A stretch of 64,000 nucleotides of DNA from Mycolicibacter sp. MU0102 (GCF_963378105.1 NZ_OY726398.1:620001-684000), one strand, 5' to 3'; counted from the stretch's first letter, positions 40,761-50,015 are shown. Notes: generated by a model from the sequence alone, not told the origin. Made by a program: numbers and translations.

Positions 40761-42329
40761 ATGCCCGACGCTCCGCTGCGTGACGATCACCTTGAGCTGC
40801 TGCGCCGTCGCGCACTGACCGAGGACGCGGCCCGACCGCACGCGGTGCAACGCCGACACGACGCCGGGGCCCGTACGGCCCGCGAGAACATCGCCGACCT
40901 GGTCGACCCCGGGACCTTTGTGGAATACGGGCGATTCGCGATCGCGGCCCAACGTGCCCGCCGCGACGTCGACGATCTCATTGCCAACACCCCCGGCGAT
41001 GGCCTGCTGGGGGGAACCGCCACGATCAACGGCGCGCTGTTCGGACCCGAACGTGGCGCCTGCGCCGTGTTGTCCTACGACTACACCGTATTGGCGGGCA
41101 CGCAGGGCGCGATCGGCCACTTCAAGAAGGACCGTCTGTTCGAGCTGATCGAACGGATGCGCCTGCCCACGGTCTTCTTTGCCGAGGGCGGCGGTGGCCG
41201 GCCCGGTGACACCGACTATCCGACGGTGTCGTCACTGGGTGTGCCGGCATTCGCCTTGTGGGCCAAGCTGTCCGGGCTGGTGCCGCGTATCGCGGTGGTC
41301 AAGGGCCGCTGCTTTGCCGGCAACGCTGTGATCGCAGGCGTTTCGGATCTGATCATCGCGACCGCCGACACGTCGATCGGCATGGCGGGCCCGGCGATGA
41401 TCGCCGGCGGCGGATTGGGCCACGTCGCACCCGATGACGTGGGCCCGTTGTCCGTGCAGGCACCCAACGGCGTCGTCGACGTTGTGGTGGCCGACGAAGC
41501 CGAAGCCGTCGCGGTGACCAAACAAGTCCTGGGCTACTTCCAGGGCGCTACCGCCCCCGGCTCGGCGGCAGACCAGACCGCCTTGCGCACCATGACTCCC
41601 GAGCGGGCACGGCGGGCCTATCCGCTCAAGCCGATCATCGAGACCCTCGCCGACGTCGAGTCGGTGACTTTCCTGCGGGAGAAGTTCGCGCCCGAGATGG
41701 TCACCGCACTGGCTCGTATCGACGGCCGCCCGGTCGGGATCATCGGCAACAACACCATGGTGATGGCCGGAGCCATCACCGCCGCCGCCTCCGACAAAGC
41801 CGCACGTTTCCTGCAGTTGTGCGACGCCTTCGGACTGCCCATCGTGTCGCTGGTCGACTGCCCCGGCTACATGGTCGGGCCCGCCGCCGAAGCAGAAGCA
41901 CTGGTACGGAGGGCATCTCGGCTGCTGGTGGCCGGCGCGGCGCTGCGGGTGCCGCTGATCGGGGTGATCCTGCGCCGTGGCTATGGGCTGGGCGCGCAAG
42001 CCATGCTCGGCGGCAGCCTGCACCAGCCGGTGCTGACGGTCGCCTGGCCGGGCGCGCATCTGGGCCCGATGGGGCTGGAAGGCGCGGTGCGTTTGGGGCT
42101 GCGCAAGGAACTCGACGCCATCGCCGATGACGACGAGCGCGAAGAACGCGTCCGCCAAGCCACCGCTGCCGCCGAAGAACACGCCAAAGCGCTCAACGCC
42201 GCAACGCTTTTCGAAATCGACGATGTCATCGACCCCGCCGAGACTCGCGGTCTGATCGTCGCAACGCTGGCGGCGTCAGCCGGGTTCGGCCAAGACGTGC
42301 CACCCCGGCGGTTCGTCGACACGTTCTGA
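40761..42329 (+). CDS. Acyl-CoA carboxylase beta (carboxyltransferase) subunit
   Basis: A 522-residue AccD-type protein with two crotonase-like halves. The N-terminal half has ARTARENIADLVDPGTFVEYG, VLSYDYTVLAGTQGAIGHFKKDRLFEL and FFAEGGGGRPGD; the C-terminal half has DGRPVGIIGNN, LVDCPGYMVGP and RRGYGLGAQAMLGG. It moves carboxyl from biotin to an acyl-CoA. No biotin carboxylase gene lies beside it, so the alpha subunit is elsewhere. GAAGGA precedes the ATG at 40761 by 7 bases. The acyl-CoA it uses is unknown. Confidence 0.9.
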   Translation: MPDAPLRDDHLELLRRRALTEDAARPHAVQRRHDAGARTARENIADLVDPGTFVEYGRFAIAAQRARRDVDDLIANTPGDGLLGGTATINGALFGPERGACAVLSYDYTVLAGTQGAIGHFKKDRLFELIERMRLPTVFFAEGGGGRPGDTDYPTVSSLGVPAFALWAKLSGLVPRIAVVKGRCFAGNAVIAGVSDLIIATADTSIGMAGPAMIAGGGLGHVAPDDVGPLSVQAPNGVVDVVVADEAEAVAVTKQVLGYFQGATAPGSAADQTALRTMTPERARRAYPLKPIIETLADVESVTFLREKFAPEMVTALARIDGRPVGIIGNNTMVMAGAITAAASDKAARFLQLCDAFGLPIVSLVDCPGYMVGPAAEAEALVRRASRLLVAGAALRVPLIGVILRRGYGLGAQAMLGGSLHQPVLTVAWPGAHLGPMGLEGAVRLGLRKELDAIADDDEREERVRQATAAAEEHAKALNAATLFEIDDVIDPAETRGLIVATLAASAGFGQDVPPRRFVDTF

Positions 42330-42342
42330 GGAGCCGCCTGCA

Positions 42343-42705
42343 TCAGAGCAACCGGCCGAGCACCACGAACGCCGCCACAGCGAACAGCACCGCGTTCAGC
42401 GCCACGCTCTTGGGCTCCTGCAGTCGGGAATGCGCCCAGGCCGCCCCGACCATAACGACGCACAACCCCGCGGCGGCCAGCGGTGTCAGCGCCTGACCCA
42501 TTCCCGTGAGGCCGGGCGCTACCAGCCCCAGGGCCGCCAGAAGTTCCATCGCCGCGGTGAAACGCACCACCGGCATGGGAAACATCGCCACCCCGGTCTG
42601 GCCGGTGTCCAGCAGCCGCTGGCGCGTCATGGTGAGTTTGGCGCCACCGGAGGCGGCGAATATCGCGGCCAGCGCGAATTGGGCTGTCCACAGTGCGATG
42701 TTCAT
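42343..42705 (-). CDS. DoxX-family membrane protein
   Basis: A 120-residue four-TM protein: TAQFALAAIFAASGGAKLTM, MPVVRFTAAMELLAALGLVAPGL, ALTPLAAAGLCVVMVGAAWAH and SVALNAVLFAVAAFVVLG. The FxxxGxxKL stretch is typical of DoxX/SURF4-type proteins, some of which take part in oxidant resistance with thiol systems. It is divergent from the enoyl-CoA hydratase, with a palindromic site between them. Confidence 0.87.
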   Translation of the reverse strand: MNIALWTAQFALAAIFAASGGAKLTMTRQRLLDTGQTGVAMFPMPVVRFTAAMELLAALGLVAPGLTGMGQALTPLAAAGLCVVMVGAAWAHSRLQEPKSVALNAVLFAVAAFVVLGRLL

Positions 42706-42757
42706 GATCTCGGTCCTTCCTGTTTTCGGTGTTCATCTGCTAGGACGGAAGGAGGCC

Positions 42758-42792
42758 GGCGAATGTGACAGTTCGCTGGTGTCACACTCGCC
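42758..42792. promoter_or_regulatory. Operator candidate between doxX-like and hydratase genes
   Basis: An inverted repeat of 13 positions with one mismatch: GGCGA-A-TGTGACA, a 9-base spacer, then TGTCACA-C-TCGCC. It lies between divergent starts at 42705 and 42815. The spacing does not fit the CRP consensus (TGTGA-N6-TCACA), so the regulator is unknown. Confidence 0.6.
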
Positions 42793-42814
42793 CACGCGGA
42801 ATCGTCTACATGAC

Positions 42815-43597
42815 ATGAGCAGGTACCAGACCATTCGCTATGACCGCAGCGAACACGTCGGAGCCCTGACGTTGTCGCGACCCGAGAAGCGCAACGCGAT
42901 CAACCCGGCAATGCGCGCGGAATTGAACCACCTCGGCAGGCAATTGCTGTCCGACGAGACCCTTCGCTGTCTGATCGTGACCGGCGACGGCCCGTCCTTC
43001 TCTGCGGGCATCGACCTGGTCGAAGACATGGCCGGGACGTTGACCGCATTCGCCGATCGACCCCTCGATGACGAGACTGTGGAGCTCGGGCTCCGGGTGG
43101 CGGGGGCCTTCGAGTGGATTCCCCGGCTCGGCTGTCCCAGCGTCGCAGCGGTCCGGGGGCACGCCTACGGGGCGGGCCTACAGCTGGCACTGGCCTGCGA
43201 CTTCCGCATCTTCGCCCACGATGCCCGGGTCGGTTTGACCGAAACCCGCTACGGCCTGTTGCCCGACATGGGTGCCACGTTTCGACTCCCACGACTCATC
43301 GGGGAGGGGAGAGCACGCGAGCTGATCCTGTTCGGCGAGGTCATCGATGCCGCCGAGGCGCTGCGCATCGGACTGGCCAACCGTGTGGTCGGCGACGACG
43401 AACTCGATTCCGCGGCCGGTGAATTCGCTCAACGTCTCGCGAGTCAACCGCCGATCGCGGTCCGTGGGGCGCGGCGTGCCATCGAGGCCGGCCGAACCCT
43501 CGACGACGCCGCCAGCCTACGAGCCGCAGTCACCGAACAGGCCCGCTGCCTGGCGTCCGACGACTTCCAGAAAGCCACCCCAAAGCAGACAAGGTGA
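42815..43597 (+). CDS. Enoyl-CoA hydratase/isomerase family protein
   Basis: A 260-residue crotonase: LTLSRPEKRNAINPAMRAEL, FSAGIDLVEDM (oxyanion loop), AVRGHAYGAGLQLALACDFRIF and GLTETRYGLLPDMGATFRLPRLIG. The usual hydratase Glu region reads TETRYG, and one catalytic Glu is probably replaced by Asp (LPDMG), so it may be an isomerase or dehalogenase-like member. ATG at 42815. Four bases before the SRPBCC gene, so one unit. Confidence 0.9.
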   Translation: MSRYQTIRYDRSEHVGALTLSRPEKRNAINPAMRAELNHLGRQLLSDETLRCLIVTGDGPSFSAGIDLVEDMAGTLTAFADRPLDDETVELGLRVAGAFEWIPRLGCPSVAAVRGHAYGAGLQLALACDFRIFAHDARVGLTETRYGLLPDMGATFRLPRLIGEGRARELILFGEVIDAAEALRIGLANRVVGDDELDSAAGEFAQRLASQPPIAVRGARRAIEAGRTLDDAASLRAAVTEQARCLASDDFQKATPKQTR

Positions 43598-43601
43598 TCC
43601 C

Positions 43602-44012
43602 ATGACCATCGACCTGCCCTACATCGACGAGCACACGCTGCGGATCGACGCGCCCCGCAATCGGGTTTGGAGCGCCCTGCAACGCTACGTCGAGGCCATG
43701 TTGCGTGACAACGAACGCAATCGGATGCTCGCGCCGCTTGGCCTGCAGCCCCGCGCCGGCTTCGAAGTGGCTGAAAGCGTTGAACCGCAACGGATCGGAT
43801 TGGTCGGACAGCATCGCTTTTCGCGCTACCGGCTGGTGTTCGAGCTCACCGACGACCAGGCAGGCGCGACGCGCGTGCACGCCCACAGTTACGGGGCCTT
43901 CCCCGGACTACACGGTGGCATCTATCGCGCCCTGGTCATCGGGACACGGATGCACGTCGTTGCGACGAACCACTTGTTGCGCGGGATTCGCGCCGCGGCA
44001 GAAACGGGATAG
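43602..44012 (+). CDS. SRPBCC (START/polyketide cyclase fold) protein
   Basis: A 136-residue lipid/ligand-binding fold: EHTLRIDAPRNRVWSALQRYVEAML at the N-terminus, GQHRFSRYRLVFEL strands and a long C-terminal helix GGIYRALVIGTRMHVVATNHLL. The frame is open into the hydratase gene, but the ATG at 43602 gives the full fold. Ligand unknown; probably works with the hydratase. Confidence 0.8.
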   Translation: MTIDLPYIDEHTLRIDAPRNRVWSALQRYVEAMLRDNERNRMLAPLGLQPRAGFEVAESVEPQRIGLVGQHRFSRYRLVFELTDDQAGATRVHAHSYGAFPGLHGGIYRALVIGTRMHVVATNHLLRGIRAAAETG

Positions 44013-44028
44013 AAGTCGCGTTCGCCGA

Positions 44029-44469
44029 TCACGCCGCCGAGCGCAGATCCGGCCGATTCCGCAGCGGCGCCCATCCCACGTAGGTCAGGTACAGTCCGAC
44101 CAGCGCGAACAGGACGTAGGCGGCGCGCGCCCAACCCTCGGCGCGCATCGCGATGTTCACGCTCGATAAACCGGCGTAGGGAAACACCGTCAACGCAAGC
44201 CCCTTGAATAGGGTGATCCAGCCCGTCACCGAGACGCAGATGGCCGCTGCGCCGCGCCAAAGCGGGTGCAGGGCCACCACCACCAATCCGGCCAGCAGGG
44301 TGAACGCCCCAGCCTCCCAGAGCAACAACGGATCGGGTCCGAAGTCCGAGGCCTGCGCCCACACCTGCGGGATACGAGATAGGGCCGCCACAGTGACGAT
44401 GACCAGGAACGGACCGATAACGCGGGCGAACAGCCGCGTCCGGGTCGAAGATTGCTCTGACACGCTCAT
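44029..44469 (-). CDS. Four-TM membrane protein
   Basis: A 146-residue membrane protein with hydrophobic segments at about 14-33, 48-67, 73-98 and 112-133. There is no charged motif that names a family. ATG at 44469. Convergent with the SRPBCC gene; separated by 70 bases from the protease gene that precedes it on the other side. Confidence 0.75.
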   Translation of the reverse strand: MSVSEQSSTRTRLFARVIGPFLVIVTVAALSRIPQVWAQASDFGPDPLLLWEAGAFTLLAGLVVVALHPLWRGAAAICVSVTGWITLFKGLALTVFPYAGLSSVNIAMRAEGWARAAYVLFALVGLYLTYVGWAPLRNRPDLRSAA

Positions 44470-44539
44470 CGCCCTGCCCTCCTGGACCTTGTTTCACCAG
44501 GTTACGGGCATTGTGTGACGGCCACCACCACTGGCCGTA

Positions 44540-45325
44540 TCAGCGGCCGGTGGTGGTGTCCAATGTCAGGTCCCAGGCCGACAGCCATGGCGTGATGGTC
44601 TGGGCGATCGAGAAAGGGTGCGGATCTTCGCACTTGGGCTCGGAATAGGTGCCGTCGGACACCGCGATATAGATGCCGACCGCCTCGGCGGCGCCGTCGT
44701 CGCGCAGTCGGTAGACAGGCCCGCCGGAGTCGCCGCAGGTACCGCCGGCTTCAAACCGGACCTTGTTCGCCTCGCTGGCCACCACCGGCCCGCACACCGG
44801 CCCGCCGCTGCGGATTCCGTAGTGACACAGCACATCACCGACCGATACATATTCGGCTACCCCGATCACCGGATGCCCATCGATCAGCGAAGTCAAGGGA
44901 ATCTTGCCCGGATCGTCCAGGGTGATCAGCCCGATGTCGTAGTCATCCCAGTTGCTGCCGTCGCTGACGGTCTCGGTGAAGGTGCCGATGGTGCGGTAGG
45001 CGAAGGCGCCGCCGTGGCGGATCACCGCCTGCCCGGGCCCGCCGCCCGGGTTGCAGTGCCCGGCCACCAGCAGCCCGGATCGGCCGTCGCGGGTGTGCAC
45101 CAGGAACCCGGTGGTGCAGCTGACCGCGCGTTCGTCGCCGCCGGGGGAGACGTTGATGCCGATGCCCGGCCCGATCGCACGCGCCATCGGGACCGGGATC
45201 ACCGGGTGCGCCGGGTGGGTGCGGTTCACCTGGTACAGGCCGATGAAGATCGCGGCGACGACGACGGCGGTCCCGATCCGCCACGCCGCCGTCTTCAGCG
45301 TCTCCCAGCGGCCCCGTTCCGTCAC
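44540..45325 (-). CDS. Secreted or membrane-anchored trypsin-like serine protease
   Basis: A 261-residue S1-family protein. A TM/signal anchor (residues 14-32) comes first. The triad is complete: His90 in VAGHC, Asp130 in DDYDIGLI and Ser200 in CGDSGGPVYRL, with paired Cys residues around it. It acts outside the cytoplasmic membrane. GTG at 45325; the frame is open to 45544 but that part is antisense to selO. A close paralogue at 60549 has lost two of the three catalytic residues. Confidence 0.88.
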   Translation of the reverse strand: MTERGRWETLKTAAWRIGTAVVVAAIFIGLYQVNRTHPAHPVIPVPMARAIGPGIGINVSPGGDERAVSCTTGFLVHTRDGRSGLLVAGHCNPGGGPGQAVIRHGGAFAYRTIGTFTETVSDGSNWDDYDIGLITLDDPGKIPLTSLIDGHPVIGVAEYVSVGDVLCHYGIRSGGPVCGPVVASEANKVRFEAGGTCGDSGGPVYRLRDDGAAEAVGIYIAVSDGTYSEPKCEDPHPFSIAQTITPWLSAWDLTLDTTTGR

Positions 45326-45359
45326 CGTGGCAACGGTAGCGGGTGCGTAGGCTGGCCAG

Positions 45360-46787
45360 ATGGCGTCCCCGATATTGACCGCCGACTTTGCCCGCGAGTT
45401 CCCCGAACTCGCCCAGCCCTGGCAGGCCGCCACTCCACCGGAGCCGAAGCTGCTGGTGCTCAACGAGAAGCTGGCCGCCGAACTGGGCCTGGATCCGGCC
45501 TGGCTGAAAAGCGCCGAGGGCCTAAAGCTGTTGACCGGGACCAACGTTCCCGACGGCGCTACCCCGGTGGCCCAGGCCTATGCCGGACACCAATTCGGCA
45601 ACTACGTGCCACTGCTCGGCGACGGGCGCGCACTGCTACTCGGCGAACTCGCCGGCGACCATCGACACGACATCCACCTCAAGGGTTCCGGGCCGACTCC
45701 CTTCGCCCGCGGCGGCGACGGTTTGGCCGTCGTCGGCCCGATGCTGCGCGAATACGTCATCAGCGAAGCCATGTACGCGCTGGGGATCCCCACCACCCGC
45801 TCGCTGGCCGTGGTGGCCACCGGAGCCCAGGTGCAACGTGAGGCGCCGGTGCCCGGGGCGGTACTGACCCGCGTTGCCGCCAGCCACCTGCGGGTCGGCA
45901 GCTTCCAGCTGGTCGCCCAGCAGGCCCGGGCCACCGGTGACCTGGGGTTGCTGCGCCGGTTGGCCGATTACGCGATCGCCCGGCATTATCCCGATGCCGC
46001 ACAGGCCGAGAACCCTTACCTCGCACTGTTTCAAGCGGTCGTCGAAGCCCAGGCGTCGCTGATCGCACGCTGGATGCTGGTCGGCTTCGTGCACGGCGTG
46101 ATGAACACCGACAACATGACGATCTCCGGGGAGACCATCGACTACGGGCCGTGCGCATTCATGGAGGCCTACGACCCGGCGACGGTGTTCAGCTCAATCG
46201 ACCATGCCGGGCGCTACGCCTACGGCAACCAGCCGCTGGTCGCGCAGTGGAACCTGGCCCGATTCGCCGAAACCATCCTGCCGCTGTTTGCCGCCACCGA
46301 GGAGCTGGCGCTGTCGGTGGCGGTGGAAACCCTCGAAGGGTTCATGCCGCGCTATCACGGGCTCTGGTCGGCGGGGATGCTGGCGAAGTTCGGGCTGGCC
46401 GGCAGTGTGGAAGCTGCCGCGCTGATCGACCAGGCGTTGGCGCTCATGAATGAAAACCACGTCGACTACACCTCGTTCTTCCGGCAGTTGGCACGGGCCG
46501 GACGGGGCGACCCCGACGCACTTCCGGTGGTGTTCGCCGACTGGCTGGGGCGCTGGCGGGCCATGCAGCCCGACGTCACCGCGATGGACCAGATCAATCC
46601 GGTCTACATCGCGCGCAATCACCTGGTGGAGCAGGCGTTGACCTCCGCGATGCGCGGCGACCTATCGACGGTGGAACAGCTGCTGGACGTGATCGCCGAG
46701 CCCTACCGGCAGCGCGATGGGTTGGCGGCATACGCCGCGCCGGCACCGCCGGAATTCGGGGCCTACCGCACGTTCTGCGGGACCTGA
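45360..46787 (+). CDS. selO: Protein adenylyltransferase SelO (YdiU)
   Basis: A 475-residue kinase-fold protein that transfers AMP to protein Ser/Thr/Tyr. AYAGHQFGNYVPLLGDGRALLLGE, HLKGSGPTPFARGGDGLAVVG and GFVHGVMNTDNMTISGETIDYGPCAFME are SelO hallmarks, and the C-terminus ends YRTFCGT with Cys473 where many eukaryotic forms have selenocysteine. SelO links redox stress to protein AMPylation. ATG at 45360, 34 bases from the divergent protease start. Confidence 0.95.
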   Translation: MASPILTADFAREFPELAQPWQAATPPEPKLLVLNEKLAAELGLDPAWLKSAEGLKLLTGTNVPDGATPVAQAYAGHQFGNYVPLLGDGRALLLGELAGDHRHDIHLKGSGPTPFARGGDGLAVVGPMLREYVISEAMYALGIPTTRSLAVVATGAQVQREAPVPGAVLTRVAASHLRVGSFQLVAQQARATGDLGLLRRLADYAIARHYPDAAQAENPYLALFQAVVEAQASLIARWMLVGFVHGVMNTDNMTISGETIDYGPCAFMEAYDPATVFSSIDHAGRYAYGNQPLVAQWNLARFAETILPLFAATEELALSVAVETLEGFMPRYHGLWSAGMLAKFGLAGSVEAAALIDQALALMNENHVDYTSFFRQLARAGRGDPDALPVVFADWLGRWRAMQPDVTAMDQINPVYIARNHLVEQALTSAMRGDLSTVEQLLDVIAEPYRQRDGLAAYAAPAPPEFGAYRTFCGT

Positions 46788-46815
46788 CTAGTGTCGGCCG
46801 CGAGCTGAGCACCAA

Positions 46816-46843
46816 GGTACCATCTGAGAGGTAGAAAGGTACC
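46816..46843. promoter_or_regulatory. VapBC operator candidate
   Basis: Two copies of AAGGTACC (palindromic core GGTACC at 46816-46821 and 46838-46843) stand 22 bases apart, two helical turns. The second ends 4 bases before the antitoxin ATG. This is the normal place for a VapB-VapC autorepression site. Confidence 0.6.
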
Positions 46844-46847
46844 AATC

Positions 46848-47093
46848 ATGGCGTTGAACATCAAAGATCCTGCGGTTCACAATGCGGTCAAAGAAATCGC
46901 CAGTATCACCGGCGAATCCCAAGCGCAGGTGGTCGCCGTCGCGGTACGGGAGCGCCTGGCCCACCTGCAAGCCGACGCCGCTGCAGCGCGGTTCCTCGAC
47001 ATCGGGCGCCGTGCCGCAGCTCGGATGACTCCGGAGACCAAGCGGCTGGACCACGGCACACTGCTCTACGACGAGCGCGGCATGCCGGCATGA
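46848..47093 (+). CDS. vapB: VapB-type antitoxin
   Basis: An 81-residue antitoxin of the Phd/AbrB-unlike, PSK (Rv0623) type: MALNIKDPAVHNAVKEIASITGESQAQVVAVAVRERL is the ribbon-helix-helix, and the C-terminal tail wraps the toxin. The stop overlaps the toxin ATG (ATGA at 47090). It neutralises VapC and represses the pair. Confidence 0.9.
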   Translation: MALNIKDPAVHNAVKEIASITGESQAQVVAVAVRERLAHLQADAAAARFLDIGRRAAARMTPETKRLDHGTLLYDERGMPA

Positions 47094-47488
47094 TCGTCGA
47101 CACCTCGGCGATCATCGCGATCCTTCGCGATGAAGACGATGCCCCTGCCTACGCCCACGCCATCGCGAATGCGACCACACGCCGACTGTCTGCTGCCTCC
47201 TACCTCGAATGCGGGATTGTCCTGGACTCCCAACGTGATCCGATCATCAGTAGAGCATTGGATGAACTCCTCGACGAAGCCGAATTTCGCATCGAACCGG
47301 TAACCGAACGGCAGGCGCGGCTCGCGCGTCGGGCCTACGCGGATTTCGGCAGGGGAAGCGGCCATCCGGCCTGTTTGAACTTTGGGGACTGCTTGTCGTA
47401 TGCCCTGGCGGCAGATCTTCGTGAACCATTGCTGTTCAAGGGCGACGACTTCGAGCACACGGGAATCCGTTCCGCTCTCGACGAATAG
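47090..47488 (+). CDS. vapC: VapC-type PIN-domain ribonuclease toxin
   Basis: A 132-residue PIN domain: MIVDTSAIIAILRDE holds the first acidic residue, SAASYLECGIVL the second, FGRGSGHPACLNFGDCLSYALA the third and fourth (FGD replaces the common FGDC/ DxxA), and LLFKGDDFEHTGI the C-terminal Asp. All metal-binding acids are present, so it should cleave RNA. It follows its antitoxin with four bases of overlap. Confidence 0.92.
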   Translation: MIVDTSAIIAILRDEDDAPAYAHAIANATTRRLSAASYLECGIVLDSQRDPIISRALDELLDEAEFRIEPVTERQARLARRAYADFGRGSGHPACLNFGDCLSYALAADLREPLLFKGDDFEHTGIRSALDE

Positions 47489-47536
47489 GCCGGAGAACAA
47501 CTCGACAGAGTCCTGGCCGGCCAGCGAAATTCGTGC

Positions 47537-49870
47537 TCACTCCGGCGTCGACAACGCGGCCTGATGGCTTCCGTGAGCAGCCCGATGCGCGCCATGATGC
47601 GACGGCACGTGCGGGCTCCGGAGCCCCGGGGGCGCGGCATGGCGCCCCGTTGAACCGCCGTTCTCGCTGATCTCGAATCGCCGCGCCAGCCGGGCCAGCG
47701 GTGCGGGCGCCCACCAGTTCCAACTGCCCATCAGGTGCATGAAAGCCGGCACCAACACCATCCGGATCAGCGTGGCATCCACCAGCACCGCCAGCGTCAG
47801 ACCGAGGCCGAGCATGCGCATGAACGACACCTGTGCGGCGATCAGCGCCGCGAACGAGATCGACATGATCAGTGCCGCGGCGGTGATCACCCGAGCGGTA
47901 TGCGCCAAGCCCTGCGACACGCTCTCGTCGTTGTCGGCGCGGGTGCGCCCCGAGGCCAGCCAGTACTCCCGGATCCGGGACACCAGGAATACCTCGTAGT
48001 CCATTGACAGCCCGAACGAGATGCAGAACAGCAGCACCGGCACGTTGGCGACCAGCATCCCGGTGGGCGTCGTGCCCAGCGCTCCCAGGTGCCCGTCCTG
48101 GAATATCCAGACCAGCGCCCCGAACGCGGCGCACAACGACAACACATTGAGGATCAGCGCCTTGATCGGCAGCACCACGCTGCCGGTCAGCAAGAACAGC
48201 AGCGCGAACGTGATGGTGGCGATCAGCCCCAACACCAGCGGCAGCCGGTCGGTGATCGCGTCGACGCTGTCCCGGTTGATCTGCGCCAGTCCGCCCATCT
48301 GCACCGTCCGCTGACCGGGTGTCGGCACCTGATGCAGCAGGTCGAGCTGGGTGTCGGAACGCTGCGAAAACAGCGGGGCGGCGCTGGCGACGGTCAGCAG
48401 CACGGTGTCGTCCTTGATCCCGGTTGCCGCCGAGGGATCGCCCACCCGTTCGCCGCCGACGAAGGTGCCGGTAGGTGCCGACACTGAGGACACCTCCGGC
48501 ACCCGGGACAGCTCGGCGGCGTAGCGGTCCAGCTCCTGCGGCGCGATGCCGTTCGCGTCACGGACCACGATCGGTACCGCCCGGTCGGAGTCGTCGGCGA
48601 ACTGCTCGCGCAGCGCGTCGCCGACCTGATGCGCCGACGCGCTTCGCGGCAGCACCCGGTCGTCGGGGTAGCCCCACTTCACCCCGAGGAAGGGCACTCC
48701 GACCGCCACCAACAGGGTGACCACCGCGAGACCGATCGGCACTGCGTGGCGGGAAACGAATCTTGTTGAGCGGTACCAGAATCCCTCTTCGATCGGTTTT
48801 GCGACGGGTTCAGGACGCCGCAGCAGCCGCCGAATCGGGCGGCGCAGGTTCAGTGCGTCGAGCCGGGGCCCCAGCAGGGCGATCGCCGCCGGGGTCACCA
48901 CGATCGCCGCGATCGCCACGAACGTCACCGTCGCCACTCCGGCGTAGGCGAACGACTTGAGGAAGTACATCGGGAACAACACCATGGCCGCCATCGACAG
49001 CGCGACGGTGATCGCCGAGAACAGCACGGTGCGACCCGCGGTGGTCATCGTCCGGATCAGCGCTCGATCGGGGGCAACACCCCCGGCCAGTTCGTCGCGG
49101 TAGCGGTTGATGATCAACAGGGTGTAGTCGATCGCCAGCGCCAAACCCATGGCGGTGGTGAGGTTCATCGCGAAGATCGACACATCGGTGCCCAGGGTGA
49201 TCAGCCGCAGCACCGCCATCGAGCCGACGATCGCGAGTCCACCGAGCGCGACCGGCAACGCCGCCGCCAGCAGACCGCCGAAAACCCACACCAGCACCGC
49301 GAAGCTCAGCGGGATCGCGATCGACTCCATCAGCAGCAGATCATGTTGATTCTGGTGATTGATCTGGGCATAGACCATCGCGCCGCCCCCGGCGCGCACG
49401 CTCACCCCGTCCCGGTCGTGGGTCACCTGGTCGGCCAGGGTGCGGGCGTACTTCTGCGCGTCGTTCTCGCCGCCGCGCAGGTTGGCCACGATCAGACCGG
49501 CGGAGCCATCGGTGCTGGTCAGTCGGGCGGCCGCCGACGGCGGATCCGTCCACGGCGAGGCGACGTTGAAGACGTGCGGCGAACGCTGCAGGACTCCGGC
49601 GATCTCGGTGCCTACCGAGCGGGCCCGCTCGCTGTCGGCTCCGTCGGGCGAACTCACCAAAATCAGCAGCTGCTGGTCACTTTGGCCGAACTTGTCGGTC
49701 AGCAACGCGGTGGCCTGCGCGGACTCCGAACCGGGGTCCTGAAATCCCCCCGCGGACAGGCTGTCGGCCACGGGAATCCCGAACACCGCGGCGGCGACCA
49801 TCACCAGCCCGGCCAGCGCTAGGACGCGGCGTGGAGCGGCGAGGGCCAGCAGGGCGATCCGGTGCAGCAC
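47537..49870 (-). CDS. MMPL-family lipid/small-molecule exporter
   Basis: A 777-residue RND-type membrane protein with two MMPL modules: TM1 at 12-34, a large periplasmic loop with FGQSDQQLLILVSSPDG, TM2-6 (ALAIDYTLLIINRYRDEL) and the same set again (SFGLSMDYEVFLVSRIREYW). A 45-residue His/Pro/Ala-rich C-terminal tail is cytoplasmic. GTG at 49870. It is divergent from the type III PKS operon and 145 bases away; it may export that product. It has no SigL-type promoter that I can see. Confidence 0.9.
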   Translation of the reverse strand: MLHRIALLALAAPRRVLALAGLVMVAAAVFGIPVADSLSAGGFQDPGSESAQATALLTDKFGQSDQQLLILVSSPDGADSERARSVGTEIAGVLQRSPHVFNVASPWTDPPSAAARLTSTDGSAGLIVANLRGGENDAQKYARTLADQVTHDRDGVSVRAGGGAMVYAQINHQNQHDLLLMESIAIPLSFAVLVWVFGGLLAAALPVALGGLAIVGSMAVLRLITLGTDVSIFAMNLTTAMGLALAIDYTLLIINRYRDELAGGVAPDRALIRTMTTAGRTVLFSAITVALSMAAMVLFPMYFLKSFAYAGVATVTFVAIAAIVVTPAAIALLGPRLDALNLRRPIRRLLRRPEPVAKPIEEGFWYRSTRFVSRHAVPIGLAVVTLLVAVGVPFLGVKWGYPDDRVLPRSASAHQVGDALREQFADDSDRAVPIVVRDANGIAPQELDRYAAELSRVPEVSSVSAPTGTFVGGERVGDPSAATGIKDDTVLLTVASAAPLFSQRSDTQLDLLHQVPTPGQRTVQMGGLAQINRDSVDAITDRLPLVLGLIATITFALLFLLTGSVVLPIKALILNVLSLCAAFGALVWIFQDGHLGALGTTPTGMLVANVPVLLFCISFGLSMDYEVFLVSRIREYWLASGRTRADNDESVSQGLAHTARVITAAALIMSISFAALIAAQVSFMRMLGLGLTLAVLVDATLIRMVLVPAFMHLMGSWNWWAPAPLARLARRFEISENGGSTGRHAAPPGLRSPHVPSHHGAHRAAHGSHQAALSTPE

Positions 49871-49981
49871 GTAGTGACCTTCCGCTGAAATGGTCCACCG
49901 AAGGTACCTACGGCACCCCTACGGACAAGATACGTAGTGGATGGCCCAACCGTTCAATATTCGCCGGCTGCGCCGCGCCGT

Positions 49982-50009
49982 TGAACCACGGCCGCGGCGG
50001 CACCGTGAC
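49982..50009 (+). promoter_or_regulatory. SigL-type promoter of the type III PKS operon
   Basis: TGAACC (49982-49987), 16 bases, CGTGAC (50004-50009). The -10 ends 6 bases before the ATG at 50016, so transcription would start at or next to that ATG, a leaderless mRNA. Five of six -10 bases match the CGTGTC of the three other sites. Confidence 0.75.
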
Positions 50010-50015
50010 CTCGAC

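Noticed and set aside
42764..42786. CRP/Cmr binding site
   Set aside because: TGTGA and TCACA are present, but they are 13 bases apart instead of 6, so the site does not fit the CRP consensus.
49941..50015. N-terminal extension of the type III PKS
   Set aside because: The codons from ATG 49941 look non-coding and contain the SigL-type promoter; transcription is expected to begin near 50016.
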